Source: an uncultured Eubacteriales bacterium (GTDB taxonomy: Bacteria; Bacillota; Clostridia; Christensenellales; CAG-917). Taken from it: a DNA stretch of 64,000 nucleotides. This document shows positions 42,516 to 51,356 of this stretch, one piece after another (the first letter of the stretch is position 1; each line of letters starts with the position of its first letter). The notes under the pieces are model-generated. The model had not been told where the DNA came from, did no database searches, and was given only the letters and a program-made list of their open reading frames with translations. The translations under genes were made by a program, and so were the position numbers. The stretch is from the NCBI GenBank assembly GCA_900545885.1, contig URAF01000009.1, positions 18,974-82,973 on the forward strand. Reading direction: 5' to 3'.

Positions 42516-45122
42516 TCAACAGGGTCCGTTTTGTCCGACGTTCTCGTCCACACGGGTGTTTTCGAGCAACCCGTAAAACGGCCAATCTCCGTTGAAACAG
42601 TATTTCCGCGTTCTGAACGTAAGCCCGCCGTATCCGAAATCACAGTTTTCCATACCGACGGAGTCTATAATGCCGTCGGAAACGTGCCCGACTATATATC
42701 CCATTTTCGGGAAGATGTCCGCAACCGTATCGGGGTTTGAATTTGTCATATAAAGGTTTAGCACTGCGCTTTCCTTTATTGTACCGGAAGGACAATAACC
42801 TACTATTCCGCCAACCGAACGGCTGTCGTGCACGGCATATTGCCTGATGTCCGCATTTTCAACACGACAATACGAAACCGTACCGCTGCTTTTTCCGACT
42901 ATTCCGCCGATATCGCCGTTGCCGTCCAACGAGCTTTTTTCTGCGGACATATTTCCGAACACGCAATTTTCTATCTTCGACACGTTTTCTCCCGCAATGC
43001 CGCCCATCTGCGAATACGACCTGTGCAGGCTCATTTTACCCGTTACGGAACAGTTTTCGATTATGCCTTTATTTACGCCTGCAATTCCGCCTACGGAAAT
43101 CCAGGGTTCATAGTGCTGTCCTTGCGCACTTGAAACGCTGATATTTTTCACGTGCAAATCGGATATGACGGCGTTGTTTTCCCCTACAATTCCGTAATTT
43201 GAATATTTCGGTTTGCCTTTGCCTATAACAAAAGAAAGATTTTTTAAGGCGTATCCGTTCCCTTTTATGTCGCACGTCAACGACTCAATCGGAGTCCACT
43301 CACCGAACACAGCCAAATCTATGTCGCACCCCAAACTGCGTTTGAAACTTTGGTCGTAACGAATGTTGCTGAGTTGCAGCGCATTCGTGATACAACGGCC
43401 GTCTTCTTCGGAAACTCCGCCCGACAATGAGTTTTCGGGTGTGTACAAACAATTTACGTCCAGCGAAGGTAAGCTCTCGAAAACGACGTTTTCGTCGTTC
43501 ACGGAAACGTATTGTTCGCCTATTTTAACAGCTTTGAGTCTGACAGTCGCATTGACGGCTTTTTTACGGATAAGGTCAGGCAATATATCAAGCGACGTCA
43601 CGCCTTCCGCTTTTTTCGTGAAACTGTTGATGCCGTTGTAAGTTATTTCGAACTCGTAGCCTTTAACCGCGGGTATTTCCGTCCACGAAAATTCCGTCTT
43701 GTTTTCGTAATTTATAACGGGGTCAAACTCAAAACCGTCCAACGAAAGCACAATTGTCGCTCTTATTCTGTATGTCGACACAAACACACCGCCCGTCGCC
43801 TCTATTGTCAACTCGTTTCCGACAGCGCAATCGGGCGTCACGGTCAGAACTCCGTTTTCCTTGTCAAAAGTAAAACCGTTTTTGTCCTTGCAATCGTAAA
43901 TCGCATATCCGTCGGTCGGGAAGTTGTTGATGTCGCCGAGAAACGCAAATTGATATTGTCTGGTGCTCTCAGAAACTGGCAACATCACTCTTACTCCCTT
44001 ATAATCGATCGGAATAATGCCGCCGTCCGTTATCTCTCCGACTTTCCAATTCTGGTCCGTCGGCTCTTTGGTTATCCGAACGGTCCCACATTCAAGTCCG
44101 CTTTCGTTGTAAAAGCCCACATAATAAACGCCGGCTTTTAACACCGCTTGAGGGAACGAATTCGAATTGTTTGCGGCAACAACGCAACTGCTACCGTCTT
44201 CGGCGTACACTACAAAATCAGAATACTTCGCGAATTTCACAAGACTACCCGCCGAATCGTGCACCTCGAAAGCGTAAAGTGCAATATCGTCGACTGCGGT
44301 AAATTTGAAAATACTGTATGACGAATCGGTATATTTTACATCGATTTTCGATACTTCCGTTTCACTCAATTCGCCTATTTCTTCTTCCGTAATTCTTACT
44401 TCACGCTCAACGTCGGACGTGTTTTCAATCTCGATATACTTTGCAACGTTCTGTTTGCAAAATATATCAAGACGTCCCTTTTCTTCGCCTCTTGCCACAA
44501 TACTGTTCACGCGCGCACCGTTGTTGTCCGTCTCAAACGCCTCAACAAAATTCACGTTCTGGTCGGCATTGACATAAAACCGTCTGAATCCGGTCGTTTC
44601 GGGTATTATCCTGTATACGATTTTTTCTCCTGCCGCAAGAACAACGTTTTCCGTCGTTGATTTGGGTTCAATCCTGACAACAACATTCCGCGCGTCATCT
44701 GCCGTTACAACGATTTCGATACTGCACTGACGATTTTCCTCAAACCTTTCGGTGATTATTTTGCGTTCCGAATCAAACGGAAGCAAATTTCCGTTTAAGG
44801 TTACACTGTCAATTTTCGCATATTTTTCCGCGTATTCGTCCACTCCGACGCTTATCGAATACTCGCTTGAAAAAGGTGCGGTGAAATTGACTTTCAGTGT
44901 CGTTTTTCCTTCCTGCACTTCCTGTTGCAAAACATATTTCGAGTCCAAATCGAAATCGTCAATTTGAACCTCGTATTCTTTAATGCCGCTATCAGAAGGT
45001 ATCGTCGAATTATCGGTCTGCTGATTGTTTTTATCCGACTTGTCGTTGCAGGATACCAAAATCATTGCACTCGTCAAAACGATAAGCAACGCAACAATTA
45101 CAAAAACTAATTTTTTTCTCAT
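42516..45122 (-). CDS. Large lipoprotein with C-terminal GLUG-type repeats
   Basis: 868 residues from ATG 45122, where the signal peptide MRKKLVFVIV begins; lipobox LVSC with Cys25. An upstream in-frame start at 45215 would put 31 unlikely residues before the signal. The central part (about 60-600) is beta-rich and Ig-like without a named match. A C-terminal region (about 690-840) has repeated GGIAG(V/E)N-xx-xIENC and GGIVGxxSGTVxxC units, which are GLUG motifs found in adhesins and IgA-peptidase-like proteins. Predicted cell-surface anchored; adhesion is a reasonable guess. It has its own promoter. Confidence 0.85.
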   Translation of the reverse strand: MRKKLVFVIVALLIVLTSAMILVSCNDKSDKNNQQTDNSTIPSDSGIKEYEVQIDDFDLDSKYVLQQEVQEGKTTLKVNFTAPFSSEYSISVGVDEYAEKYAKIDSVTLNGNLLPFDSERKIITERFEENRQCSIEIVVTADDARNVVVRIEPKSTTENVVLAAGEKIVYRIIPETTGFRRFYVNADQNVNFVEAFETDNNGARVNSIVARGEEKGRLDIFCKQNVAKYIEIENTSDVEREVRITEEEIGELSETEVSKIDVKYTDSSYSIFKFTAVDDIALYAFEVHDSAGSLVKFAKYSDFVVYAEDGSSCVVAANNSNSFPQAVLKAGVYYVGFYNESGLECGTVRITKEPTDQNWKVGEITDGGIIPIDYKGVRVMLPVSESTRQYQFAFLGDINNFPTDGYAIYDCKDKNGFTFDKENGVLTVTPDCAVGNELTIEATGGVFVSTYRIRATIVLSLDGFEFDPVINYENKTEFSWTEIPAVKGYEFEITYNGINSFTKKAEGVTSLDILPDLIRKKAVNATVRLKAVKIGEQYVSVNDENVVFESLPSLDVNCLYTPENSLSGGVSEEDGRCITNALQLSNIRYDQSFKRSLGCDIDLAVFGEWTPIESLTCDIKGNGYALKNLSFVIGKGKPKYSNYGIVGENNAVISDLHVKNISVSSAQGQHYEPWISVGGIAGVNKGIIENCSVTGKMSLHRSYSQMGGIAGENVSKIENCVFGNMSAEKSSLDGNGDIGGIVGKSSGTVSYCRVENADIRQYAVHDSRSVGGIVGYCPSGTIKESAVLNLYMTNSNPDTVADIFPKMGYIVGHVSDGIIDSVGMENCDFGYGGLTFRTRKYCFNGDWPFYGLLENTRVDENVGQNGPC

Positions 45123-45264
45123 TCTGTCATTTCTCCCGGATAGGAAATTTGAAATAATCCGATTTTTCGGATTACAAACCGTGCCCTTACTACATATTTG
45201 AGAACGGTTGCTCACTCAACGTATCGAAAAATGCGCTCGACTTTTTCAACACGTGTCAAATTGG

Positions 45265-45293
45265 ATTATACATGATAATTTTAAATTTTGCAA
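45265..45293 (-). promoter_or_regulatory. Promoter of the GLUG-repeat lipoprotein gene
   Basis: Minus strand -35 TTGCAA (45288-45293), 17 nt, -10 TATAAT (45265-45270). The leader is about 135 nt. Confidence 0.65.
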
Positions 45294-45404
45294 TACATTG
45301 ATAACTTGATTAGTTCGATTAAGGAAAACGCCAGAACTCACGTTAGGACGGCTGACCCGACCATCAAAGCGTTTTGCGTCAACGCAGCCGAAAAAGCTGT
45401 GTTT

Positions 45405-45442
45405 CCGCAATAAAAAAGCCCGCACAGATTCGTGCGGGCTTT
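45405..45442 (-). terminator. Strong terminator after the 360-residue lipoprotein gene
   Basis: An 11-bp stem, AAAGCCCGCAC/GTGCGGGCTTT (45415-45425 with 45432-45442), with a 6-nt loop, then TTTATT on the minus strand. Confidence 0.88.
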
Positions 45443-45471
45443 CCTTAATTGTCGGTTTTTGAAATAAACGT

Positions 45472-46554
45472 TTAAGGCTTAATATACGCTTCCAGTTCTA
45501 TACTGTCCGCTGTCCAGAACATAAGACCGTAGACGGAATAACCATCGTATACGTCGTTTACACCACCGCTTACGGACTGCATAATACCCAAAAGATTTTT
45601 GTTGTCGTAACTATTACCTTTGTTGAGACCGATATTGTATTTGTGCATCAATGCATAATCGAACTCGAATACGAGTTTGCCGTCCGTGACAATTGCGGTG
45701 CAATCGACAAATTCTGCCGAATCTCCGCCGTCAATATAGTCGTTGTCGGAAAAACGCATATTGTAGACGTCGCCTTCCGAAGCGAAATCCGACACGTCGA
45801 CAACCACCGTTTTCTTTGCTTTTTCGATTTCGATTGCGCCGTACTCGACAACGGTGATTTTCTGCATAAGCGTGCCTTTGTAACTTGAATTGTTGCCGTT
45901 TTTGATGAATATTTCAAGCCACGTCGTGCCCGCCGAAATAAGGTCGGTGTCGATGCATACGTCTACTGCAATTATTTCGGTGCTTTGGTTTTCGCTGTCA
46001 GTAACCGTCTCAAACGTAATTGCGTTTTCGGGAATTACGGAATCGTCGGAAGAACGAACGTAAGAATCTTTGCCGAGCAAAGTCATATAAATCCTTTTGG
46101 TAAGTTCAACGCGCAGTTTCCATACGTGTTCGTCAAAGAAGTTGTAGGGATACATACCGCCCATTGCAACGGTAGTCATTGCATTGCTTTCCATAGCAAA
46201 AACGCCGTCGCTGTCGACTTGGGTCAATTTCTCCGTCTGTACGGTAACCGTTACGTTTTCGGCAGGCATAGTAAAAGAATACTTGCCGTCCGCTCCGACT
46301 TCGCAGTCCGTTCCGTTGGCTTTCACGGCAACAATTCTGACGTCGTCCGAAGAAACGCTTACCTCTACACTTACCATATCCCCTGCTTTCGCAGTCGCGG
46401 GAACGCTTACGGTATATCCCTCTCCGCTCTGCGCGGTTACGGTATAACTCGCAGATGTCTGCGGATTGCTGCCGCCGTCGTTGCACGCCGAAACGGCAAC
46501 CGCGGATATTATCATGCAAACAACAAGCACTGTTACGAGAATTGTCTTTTTCAC
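45472..46554 (-). CDS. Lipoprotein with N-terminal beta-repeat domain
   Basis: 360 residues starting at GTG 46554, chosen because AGGAGG lies 6 nt upstream and the signal peptide (KKTILVTVLVVCM) begins there; the frame also has an ATG at 46605. Lipobox VSAC (Cys24). Residues about 35-110 form an Ig-like or Big-type domain with the common segment YSFTMPAENVTVTV. The rest (about 120-360) is beta-rich and resembles a carbohydrate-binding module in composition, but no family was recognised. It is monocistronic, with a strong terminator downstream. Confidence 0.82.
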   Translation of the reverse strand: MKKTILVTVLVVCMIISAVAVSACNDGGSNPQTSASYTVTAQSGEGYTVSVPATAKAGDMVSVEVSVSSDDVRIVAVKANGTDCEVGADGKYSFTMPAENVTVTVQTEKLTQVDSDGVFAMESNAMTTVAMGGMYPYNFFDEHVWKLRVELTKRIYMTLLGKDSYVRSSDDSVIPENAITFETVTDSENQSTEIIAVDVCIDTDLISAGTTWLEIFIKNGNNSSYKGTLMQKITVVEYGAIEIEKAKKTVVVDVSDFASEGDVYNMRFSDNDYIDGGDSAEFVDCTAIVTDGKLVFEFDYALMHKYNIGLNKGNSYDNKNLLGIMQSVSGGVNDVYDGYSVYGLMFWTADSIELEAYIKP

Positions 46555-46697
46555 AAAAAACCTCCTTGCTTCCAAACGGAACGTTTTTTTCAGTATACAA
46601 TACAATCTCCCCTACGCCAACCCGTTTTCGCAAAAAGTCACGTCCGTTTCCCGTTTCGCCCGCAGGGTGTGACGGCAGTCACGGAGTGCTGTTGTCG

Positions 46698-46732
46698 AAA
46701 ATAAAACAACCAAAGCCATTTGACTTTGGTTG
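46698..46732 (-). terminator. Terminator of the seven-gene ECF/ABC operon
   Basis: A 9-bp stem, CAACCAAAG/CTTTGGTTG (46707-46715 with 46724-46732), followed on the minus strand by TTTTATTTT. It lies about 50 nt beyond the stop of the last ECF gene. Confidence 0.85.
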
Positions 46733-46782
46733 TGTTTGGTGGAGCGGAAACAAACAAATCCGAACCGTTTTGAGGAAATGTA

Positions 46783-48192
46783 TCAGCGCGCAAAATACTC
46801 TCGCACCAGGTTTTTTCCGCCCGATTTCGCAGCCTTTCCGTCTTCAATCAGAATGGCTCTGTCGCAAAGAGCCTCCGCACACCGAACGTCGTGCGTGACG
46901 GTAATCATGGTGTTTCCGGTTTCCTCGTGAAGGCTGTTGAGGACGTTGACAAGTTCGCACAAACCGTCGTAGTCCTGTCCTACGGTAGGTTCGTCCAACA
47001 AGAGAACTTCCGGTTTGCCCGCCATAACGGCGGCGATTGACACTCTGCGTTTCTGTCCCTCAGAAAGCGACTGCGGATGTCTGCCGTAAAGGTCGTATAC
47101 GCCGAACATCTTGGCGATTTTTTCGGCATATTCCTTCCCTGCCGCCCCGAATTCTATCTCTTTTTTCACGGTGGGCATAAACAGCTGATAATCGGGATTC
47201 TGATAGACGACTCCAACCCGTCTGAACCATTTTCTTTTTGTGTGAACACGGTCAAACGCGGCGTCGATATATTGCACGATTTTACCGTCAGATGGTTTAC
47301 AGAGCCTTGCCAAGAGGCGAAGCAGCGTGGTCTTGCCGCATCCGTTTTCACCGAGCAGCACCGTACGCCCGCCATTCGGTATTTCGCAGGTGACGTCGTT
47401 GAGAATTTGTTTGCTTTTAACACAAAAAGCCACTTTATCCAGACGAAACAGAACATCATCATGCTGTTTTTGATTGCAACTGTCCGAAATCCGCGCCGTC
47501 TGCGCCGAAAGGTAAAGCTCCGTGTTCTCTATTTGAAAAATCTTTCCTTTTTCCGCGTGCCACACCTTGTCGACATACGGCATAACCATATCCAACCTAT
47601 GTTCGATAACGATGACGCAGTAGCCCGACGATGCCAGTTCTCTGAGCGTTTGCATGAGATTTCGCGCACCGTCCTTGTCGAGGTTGGCAAGCGGCTCGTC
47701 CAGCACAAGTATCTTCTGCCCCATGGCAAGCGTCGACGCGGTTATCAGCCTCTGCTTCTGACCGCCCGACAATACGCGGCAATTCCATTCGGGAGAAATC
47801 TCCATAAGCCTGCACGCCACATCGATTTGAAATTTGATTTTCTGAGGCGGGAACGCCAGATTTTCACAGCCGAACGCAATTTCGTCTTCCACGCGTTTCT
47901 GGACAATCTGTTCATCAGCATTTTGCATTACGACCCCGACTTTTCTGCAAACGTCTCCGAGTTTTTTGCCTTTGATGTTTTCGCCGTCGATTATCACGTC
48001 ACCCGAAAGTTCTCCGAAATTGACGTTGGGAATTATTCCGCTTACTATATGCATAAAAGTGCTTTTTCCCGCCCCGGAATGTCCCGACAGCAGAGATACC
48101 TCTCCGTATTCCGCGGAATAATCGACGTCATCGAGGACTTTTGCGCTACCGTTATACGAAAATGTTACATTTTTCAATTCGATTGCTTTCAT
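46783..48192 (-). CDS. ECF transporter double ATPase (EcfA-A' fusion)
   Basis: 469 residues with two ABC ATPase domains in one chain. Domain 1 has Walker A GHSGAGKST (37-45), signature LSGGQKQRL and Walker B LVLDEPLANLD. Domain 2 begins near residue 248 and has GENGCGKTT, signature LSEGQKRRV (Glu instead of Gly) and LLLDEPTVGQD. Fused EcfA pairs occur in the MptD/Trep_Strep-type and YkoD-type systems. It powers uptake through the T and S proteins encoded immediately upstream. Start ATG 48192 overlaps the EcfT stop by 4 nt. It is the last gene of the operon. Confidence 0.92.
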   Translation of the reverse strand: MKAIELKNVTFSYNGSAKVLDDVDYSAEYGEVSLLSGHSGAGKSTFMHIVSGIIPNVNFGELSGDVIIDGENIKGKKLGDVCRKVGVVMQNADEQIVQKRVEDEIAFGCENLAFPPQKIKFQIDVACRLMEISPEWNCRVLSGGQKQRLITASTLAMGQKILVLDEPLANLDKDGARNLMQTLRELASSGYCVIVIEHRLDMVMPYVDKVWHAEKGKIFQIENTELYLSAQTARISDSCNQKQHDDVLFRLDKVAFCVKSKQILNDVTCEIPNGGRTVLLGENGCGKTTLLRLLARLCKPSDGKIVQYIDAAFDRVHTKRKWFRRVGVVYQNPDYQLFMPTVKKEIEFGAAGKEYAEKIAKMFGVYDLYGRHPQSLSEGQKRRVSIAAVMAGKPEVLLLDEPTVGQDYDGLCELVNVLNSLHEETGNTMITVTHDVRCAEALCDRAILIEDGKAAKSGGKNLVREYFAR

Positions 48193-48863
48193 AATGCCAC
48201 CGCCAATACGGCACCGACGGAGATGCCGAGCACAAACAACAAATCACTTGCGACGAAATACTCTCTTTTGTATATCGTGTACGGTGCTTTTCCCAGCGTG
48301 AAACCTCGGGTTTCAACCGAAAGCGCCAAAGTATCGGAAATGTTGACGAGTCTCATGACAAGCGGCACAAGAAAAGCCCTGTACAAAATCTGCGGATTCA
48401 GCACACTGCCCGCGCCTCTCGTTTTCATGGCTTCCCGCACTCTTGCGATTTCGTTTTTCAGCATGGGAACGAAGGACATTGCTATAAGCATTCCCAACGT
48501 CACGGCACGGGGAACCCGCAGTTGAGACAGATTTCTGGTAACCCGCACGGGGGCAAGTGCCATTCCCGGGACTACGGCAAGAAATATGGCTGCGAAACGG
48601 TTGACCATTGCAACTGCCGCGGAGGTATCGCGTGATGCGGCATACGCTATTCCGGCAAAAATACCGCCGAAAACGGCTGTTGCGACGAGTGCGCGCAGAC
48701 ACTCTCTGAAATATCCGAAAATCAGAAGCCACGCAAACGTCCCAAGCAAAAACCAGCTCCCCGCAGAAGTTTTCGCCGCCACCAGACCGAAAACGATGAT
48801 GACAGCCCCCGCAAACAGCGCGGCAAGCGGATACGTTTCCTTTTTTAGCGCAAAAAATTTCAT
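48189..48863 (-). CDS. ECF transporter T component (EcfT/CbiQ family)
   Basis: 224 residues from ATG 48863, which forms an ATGA overlap with the S-component stop; the longer frame to 48932 would run into that gene. Five or six membrane helices and a cytoplasmic coupling-helix region with two short Ala-Arg-Gly motifs: MKTRGAG and VETRGFT in AMKTRGAGSVL (about residue 150) and ALSVETRGF (about 187). These are the diagnostic EcfT signatures. It couples the two ATPase domains to the S component in the membrane. Confidence 0.92.
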   Translation of the reverse strand: MKFFALKKETYPLAALFAGAVIIVFGLVAAKTSAGSWFLLGTFAWLLIFGYFRECLRALVATAVFGGIFAGIAYAASRDTSAAVAMVNRFAAIFLAVVPGMALAPVRVTRNLSQLRVPRAVTLGMLIAMSFVPMLKNEIARVREAMKTRGAGSVLNPQILYRAFLVPLVMRLVNISDTLALSVETRGFTLGKAPYTIYKREYFVASDLLFVLGISVGAVLAVAL

Positions 48864-49669
48864 TTTTTCAACACACCCGCCTTTTTCAGTTCCTTGGAAA
48901 TAACCATTCCAACCATTGCGCCGACAAAGCACAGCGCAAGAACGGCAACCGATATTCCGACCGCCACTCTCGGGTCGGCTCCCACAAACGCCTGCACCGC
49001 TTTTCCGTCCTCGGCGGGGTTAACCGTGTAAATGACGTTGTACCACAAAAACAGGAAAGGCAACGTCATGGGCATATAAAGCGTTCCCGCCACGACACAT
49101 GCCGCGTCCCTTTTGTATCCGCGAAAAATCAGAAGAACCAACGCCTCCACTATTACCGCACAAATCATTGCGCAGACGAACATCGGCAAAAACATGAATG
49201 CGAAGAATATTCCGCAAAAGAGGGAAATCAATATGAGAGCAAATGGCTTGCGTACCTTCATCAATCCTATCGTGGGAAAGACGGAAAACTGTAACCCGAG
49301 ACACAGTTCGATGATTCCGAAAAGAGGCACCTGCGTGACCAAAGGCATAACCGCCCCCGTCACAAGCATGCACGCAGCCATGATAGCGAGAAAAACGATG
49401 TCCTTTATTTTGTATTTTTCGAATATTTTGTTTGCGGTCGCTTTCTTCCCTTCGTCATCGGCAAGTCCGTTTTTTTTCTCGGACGCCACGGCTTCTTTAT
49501 GCGCTTCCGCCATGGCTTCTTCCGCGTTGGTTATCAACGCTTTTGCCAGACTGCCCCTGTCCTCGCCGTACAAGACGGTTCCGCAAAAGGGACATCGCAG
49601 ACGGCTCCCATGCGCGCTGTCTCCGAGGTCCGCGCCGCATTTCGGACAACTGATTTCCTTTAATTCCAT
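48860..49669 (-). CDS. ECF substrate-binding S component (MptD/Trep_Strep-like) with zinc ribbon
   Basis: 269 residues. An N-terminal zinc ribbon has two CxxC pairs (Cys8/Cys11 and Cys26/Cys29). It is joined through a charged linker (about 35-85) to a six-helix membrane domain with the MptD/Trep_Strep-like pattern: DIVFLAIMAACMLVTGAV, then LFCGIFFAFMFLPMF. S components capture the substrate; relatives in this subgroup are linked to heme, metal-chelate or unknown cargo. The zinc ribbon is not a standard part of S components. It starts 1 nt after the stop of the upstream ABC gene, so translation is coupled. Confidence 0.75.
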   Translation of the reverse strand: MELKEISCPKCGADLGDSAHGSRLRCPFCGTVLYGEDRGSLAKALITNAEEAMAEAHKEAVASEKKNGLADDEGKKATANKIFEKYKIKDIVFLAIMAACMLVTGAVMPLVTQVPLFGIIELCLGLQFSVFPTIGLMKVRKPFALILISLFCGIFFAFMFLPMFVCAMICAVIVEALVLLIFRGYKRDAACVVAGTLYMPMTLPFLFLWYNVIYTVNPAEDGKAVQAFVGADPRVAVGISVAVLALCFVGAMVGMVISKELKKAGVLKK

Positions 49670-49670
49670 A

Positions 49671-51356
49671 TCAACTTTTTGCCTCCGTGACGACTCCGTT
49701 TTCCACTCTGTAAATTCTGTCGGCTATTGCCATGGTGGATTCTCTGTGAGAAACCAAAATTATGCTTTTGTTTCCTTTCTGTTCGGCAAGCGATTTCAGA
49801 ATTATGCCTTCGTTTATACTGTCCACGTTGCTCGTCGGCTCGTCCAGCAGAATAAGTCCGCTGCCTCTTAGAAAGGCGCGCGCAAGTCCGAGCCGCTGTT
49901 TTTCTCCGGCAGACAGATTGTCGCCCATCGTGCCGACGCGGGTTGCGTATCCGTCGGGCAACGACAGAATGAAATCGTGTACCGAAGCCGATTTGCAGGC
50001 TTTTTCCAGCTCCTCACGCGTGGCGTCGGGTTTTGCGATGCGCAAATTGTCCTCGATGCTTTCGTCGAACAACCAGGTGTTCTGGGAAACAAGGGTGACG
50101 TTTTGCAACAAACTTTCGGAATTTATCGCGTCGATATCCGTGCCGTTGTAATTTATAACGCCGCCGTCTCTTTCCCAGAAGCGAAGCAACAGTTTCAAAA
50201 GCGTAGACTTACCGCAGCCGCTTTCTCCGACCAGCCCCACGATTTCCCCCTTTCCGACCCGAAGGTTGACGCCGTCGAGAACGCGAACGGAACCGTCGTA
50301 CGAGAAATCCAAATCCTTGACTTCGAGGTTGTCGAACTCGATGTCCTTGCCACCCCGCACATCGCAAACGACAGGCTTTTCGACCAACAAATCGAGAACC
50401 CTGTCTCCTGCCGCAAAAGTGTGAGTGAGATTTCCGGGCAACGCCGACAATGCGATGACGGGTCCGAAGCTTCCGAAAACCGTCGTGACGCCCAGAATCA
50501 TCTTGCCCGTGCTCACCACATCGAAACGGACAAGCACTATACCAACCGCAACCGTCAGCAAAACGAATACCGTGACAAACAGCTCCGTGAGCGCGGTGCT
50601 TTTAGTGATTTCGCGTTTCATTTTTCTAGTGTCGCGCAACAGCTCTTCCGAGCGACGGCTCACTTCCGAAGCCCTGCTTTTTTCGGCATTGTTGAAAACA
50701 ATGTCCTTGACGCCTTTGATACTGTCGAGGAAATACGCGTTGAAGGACGCGAATTCGGTTCTGTAACGAATACCGGACGCACGCAATCTCCGCGAATTCA
50801 ACGGGGGCAGCACGACGCCTATGACGACGTACCCGACAAGAGCAACCGCCGCAAGATACCAACTGACCGTAAAACCGACGAACAAAAACACGCCCGACGA
50901 CATCAAAAACGCTATGCATACGGGCGAAACGGTATGCGCGTAGAAAACTTCGAGAACTTCTATGTCCGAAGTTATCATTGCAATGATACTGCCTTTTTGT
51001 TTGGTTTCGAGTTTGGCAGGACACAAAACGCGCAGCGCACCGAAAATTTTGTCGCGCAACAACGCAAGCAGTCGGAACGCGATGTAATGATTGCAATATT
51101 GCTCTCCGTACCTCAACAACCCGCGCAACACGCCGCAACCGATTGCGAGTCCGATTATCCAGCCGTAAGACAAAGCCACGCTTACGCCCGCAAATTTTGC
51201 TATGCCCAAGGCACCGAAAACACTGACTCCCATTGCGCAGACATAGCCGGCGACTCCGTTCAACACCGCGAATACCATTATGTAAGACAACGACCCCAAC
51301 AGCACGACGAGGCTCGCCATTATGCGCATACCGCTTCTGTGCGATTTCGGTTTCAT
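49671..51356 (-). CDS. ABC exporter-fold subunit, CydC/YbtQ-like
   Basis: 561 residues from ATG 51356, which has GGAGGTG upstream and overlaps the previous stop (ATGA). Six membrane helices (about 15-300) and a C-terminal ATPase: Walker A GESGCGKST (about 378), Walker B LILLDEPTSNVDS. The signature motif is LSAGEKQRL rather than LSGGQ, so the composite site that uses it may be degenerate. Forms a heterodimer with the protein of 51353-53119. Close functional classes are CydDC (thiol or heme-linked export) and YbtPQ/IrtAB (ferric siderophore import). Its place beside DtxR-like and ECF genes favours a metal-linked role. Confidence 0.85.
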   Translation of the reverse strand: MKPKSHRSGMRIMASLVVLLGSLSYIMVFAVLNGVAGYVCAMGVSVFGALGIAKFAGVSVALSYGWIIGLAIGCGVLRGLLRYGEQYCNHYIAFRLLALLRDKIFGALRVLCPAKLETKQKGSIIAMITSDIEVLEVFYAHTVSPVCIAFLMSSGVFLFVGFTVSWYLAAVALVGYVVIGVVLPPLNSRRLRASGIRYRTEFASFNAYFLDSIKGVKDIVFNNAEKSRASEVSRRSEELLRDTRKMKREITKSTALTELFVTVFVLLTVAVGIVLVRFDVVSTGKMILGVTTVFGSFGPVIALSALPGNLTHTFAAGDRVLDLLVEKPVVCDVRGGKDIEFDNLEVKDLDFSYDGSVRVLDGVNLRVGKGEIVGLVGESGCGKSTLLKLLLRFWERDGGVINYNGTDIDAINSESLLQNVTLVSQNTWLFDESIEDNLRIAKPDATREELEKACKSASVHDFILSLPDGYATRVGTMGDNLSAGEKQRLGLARAFLRGSGLILLDEPTSNVDSINEGIILKSLAEQKGNKSIILVSHRESTMAIADRIYRVENGVVTEAKS

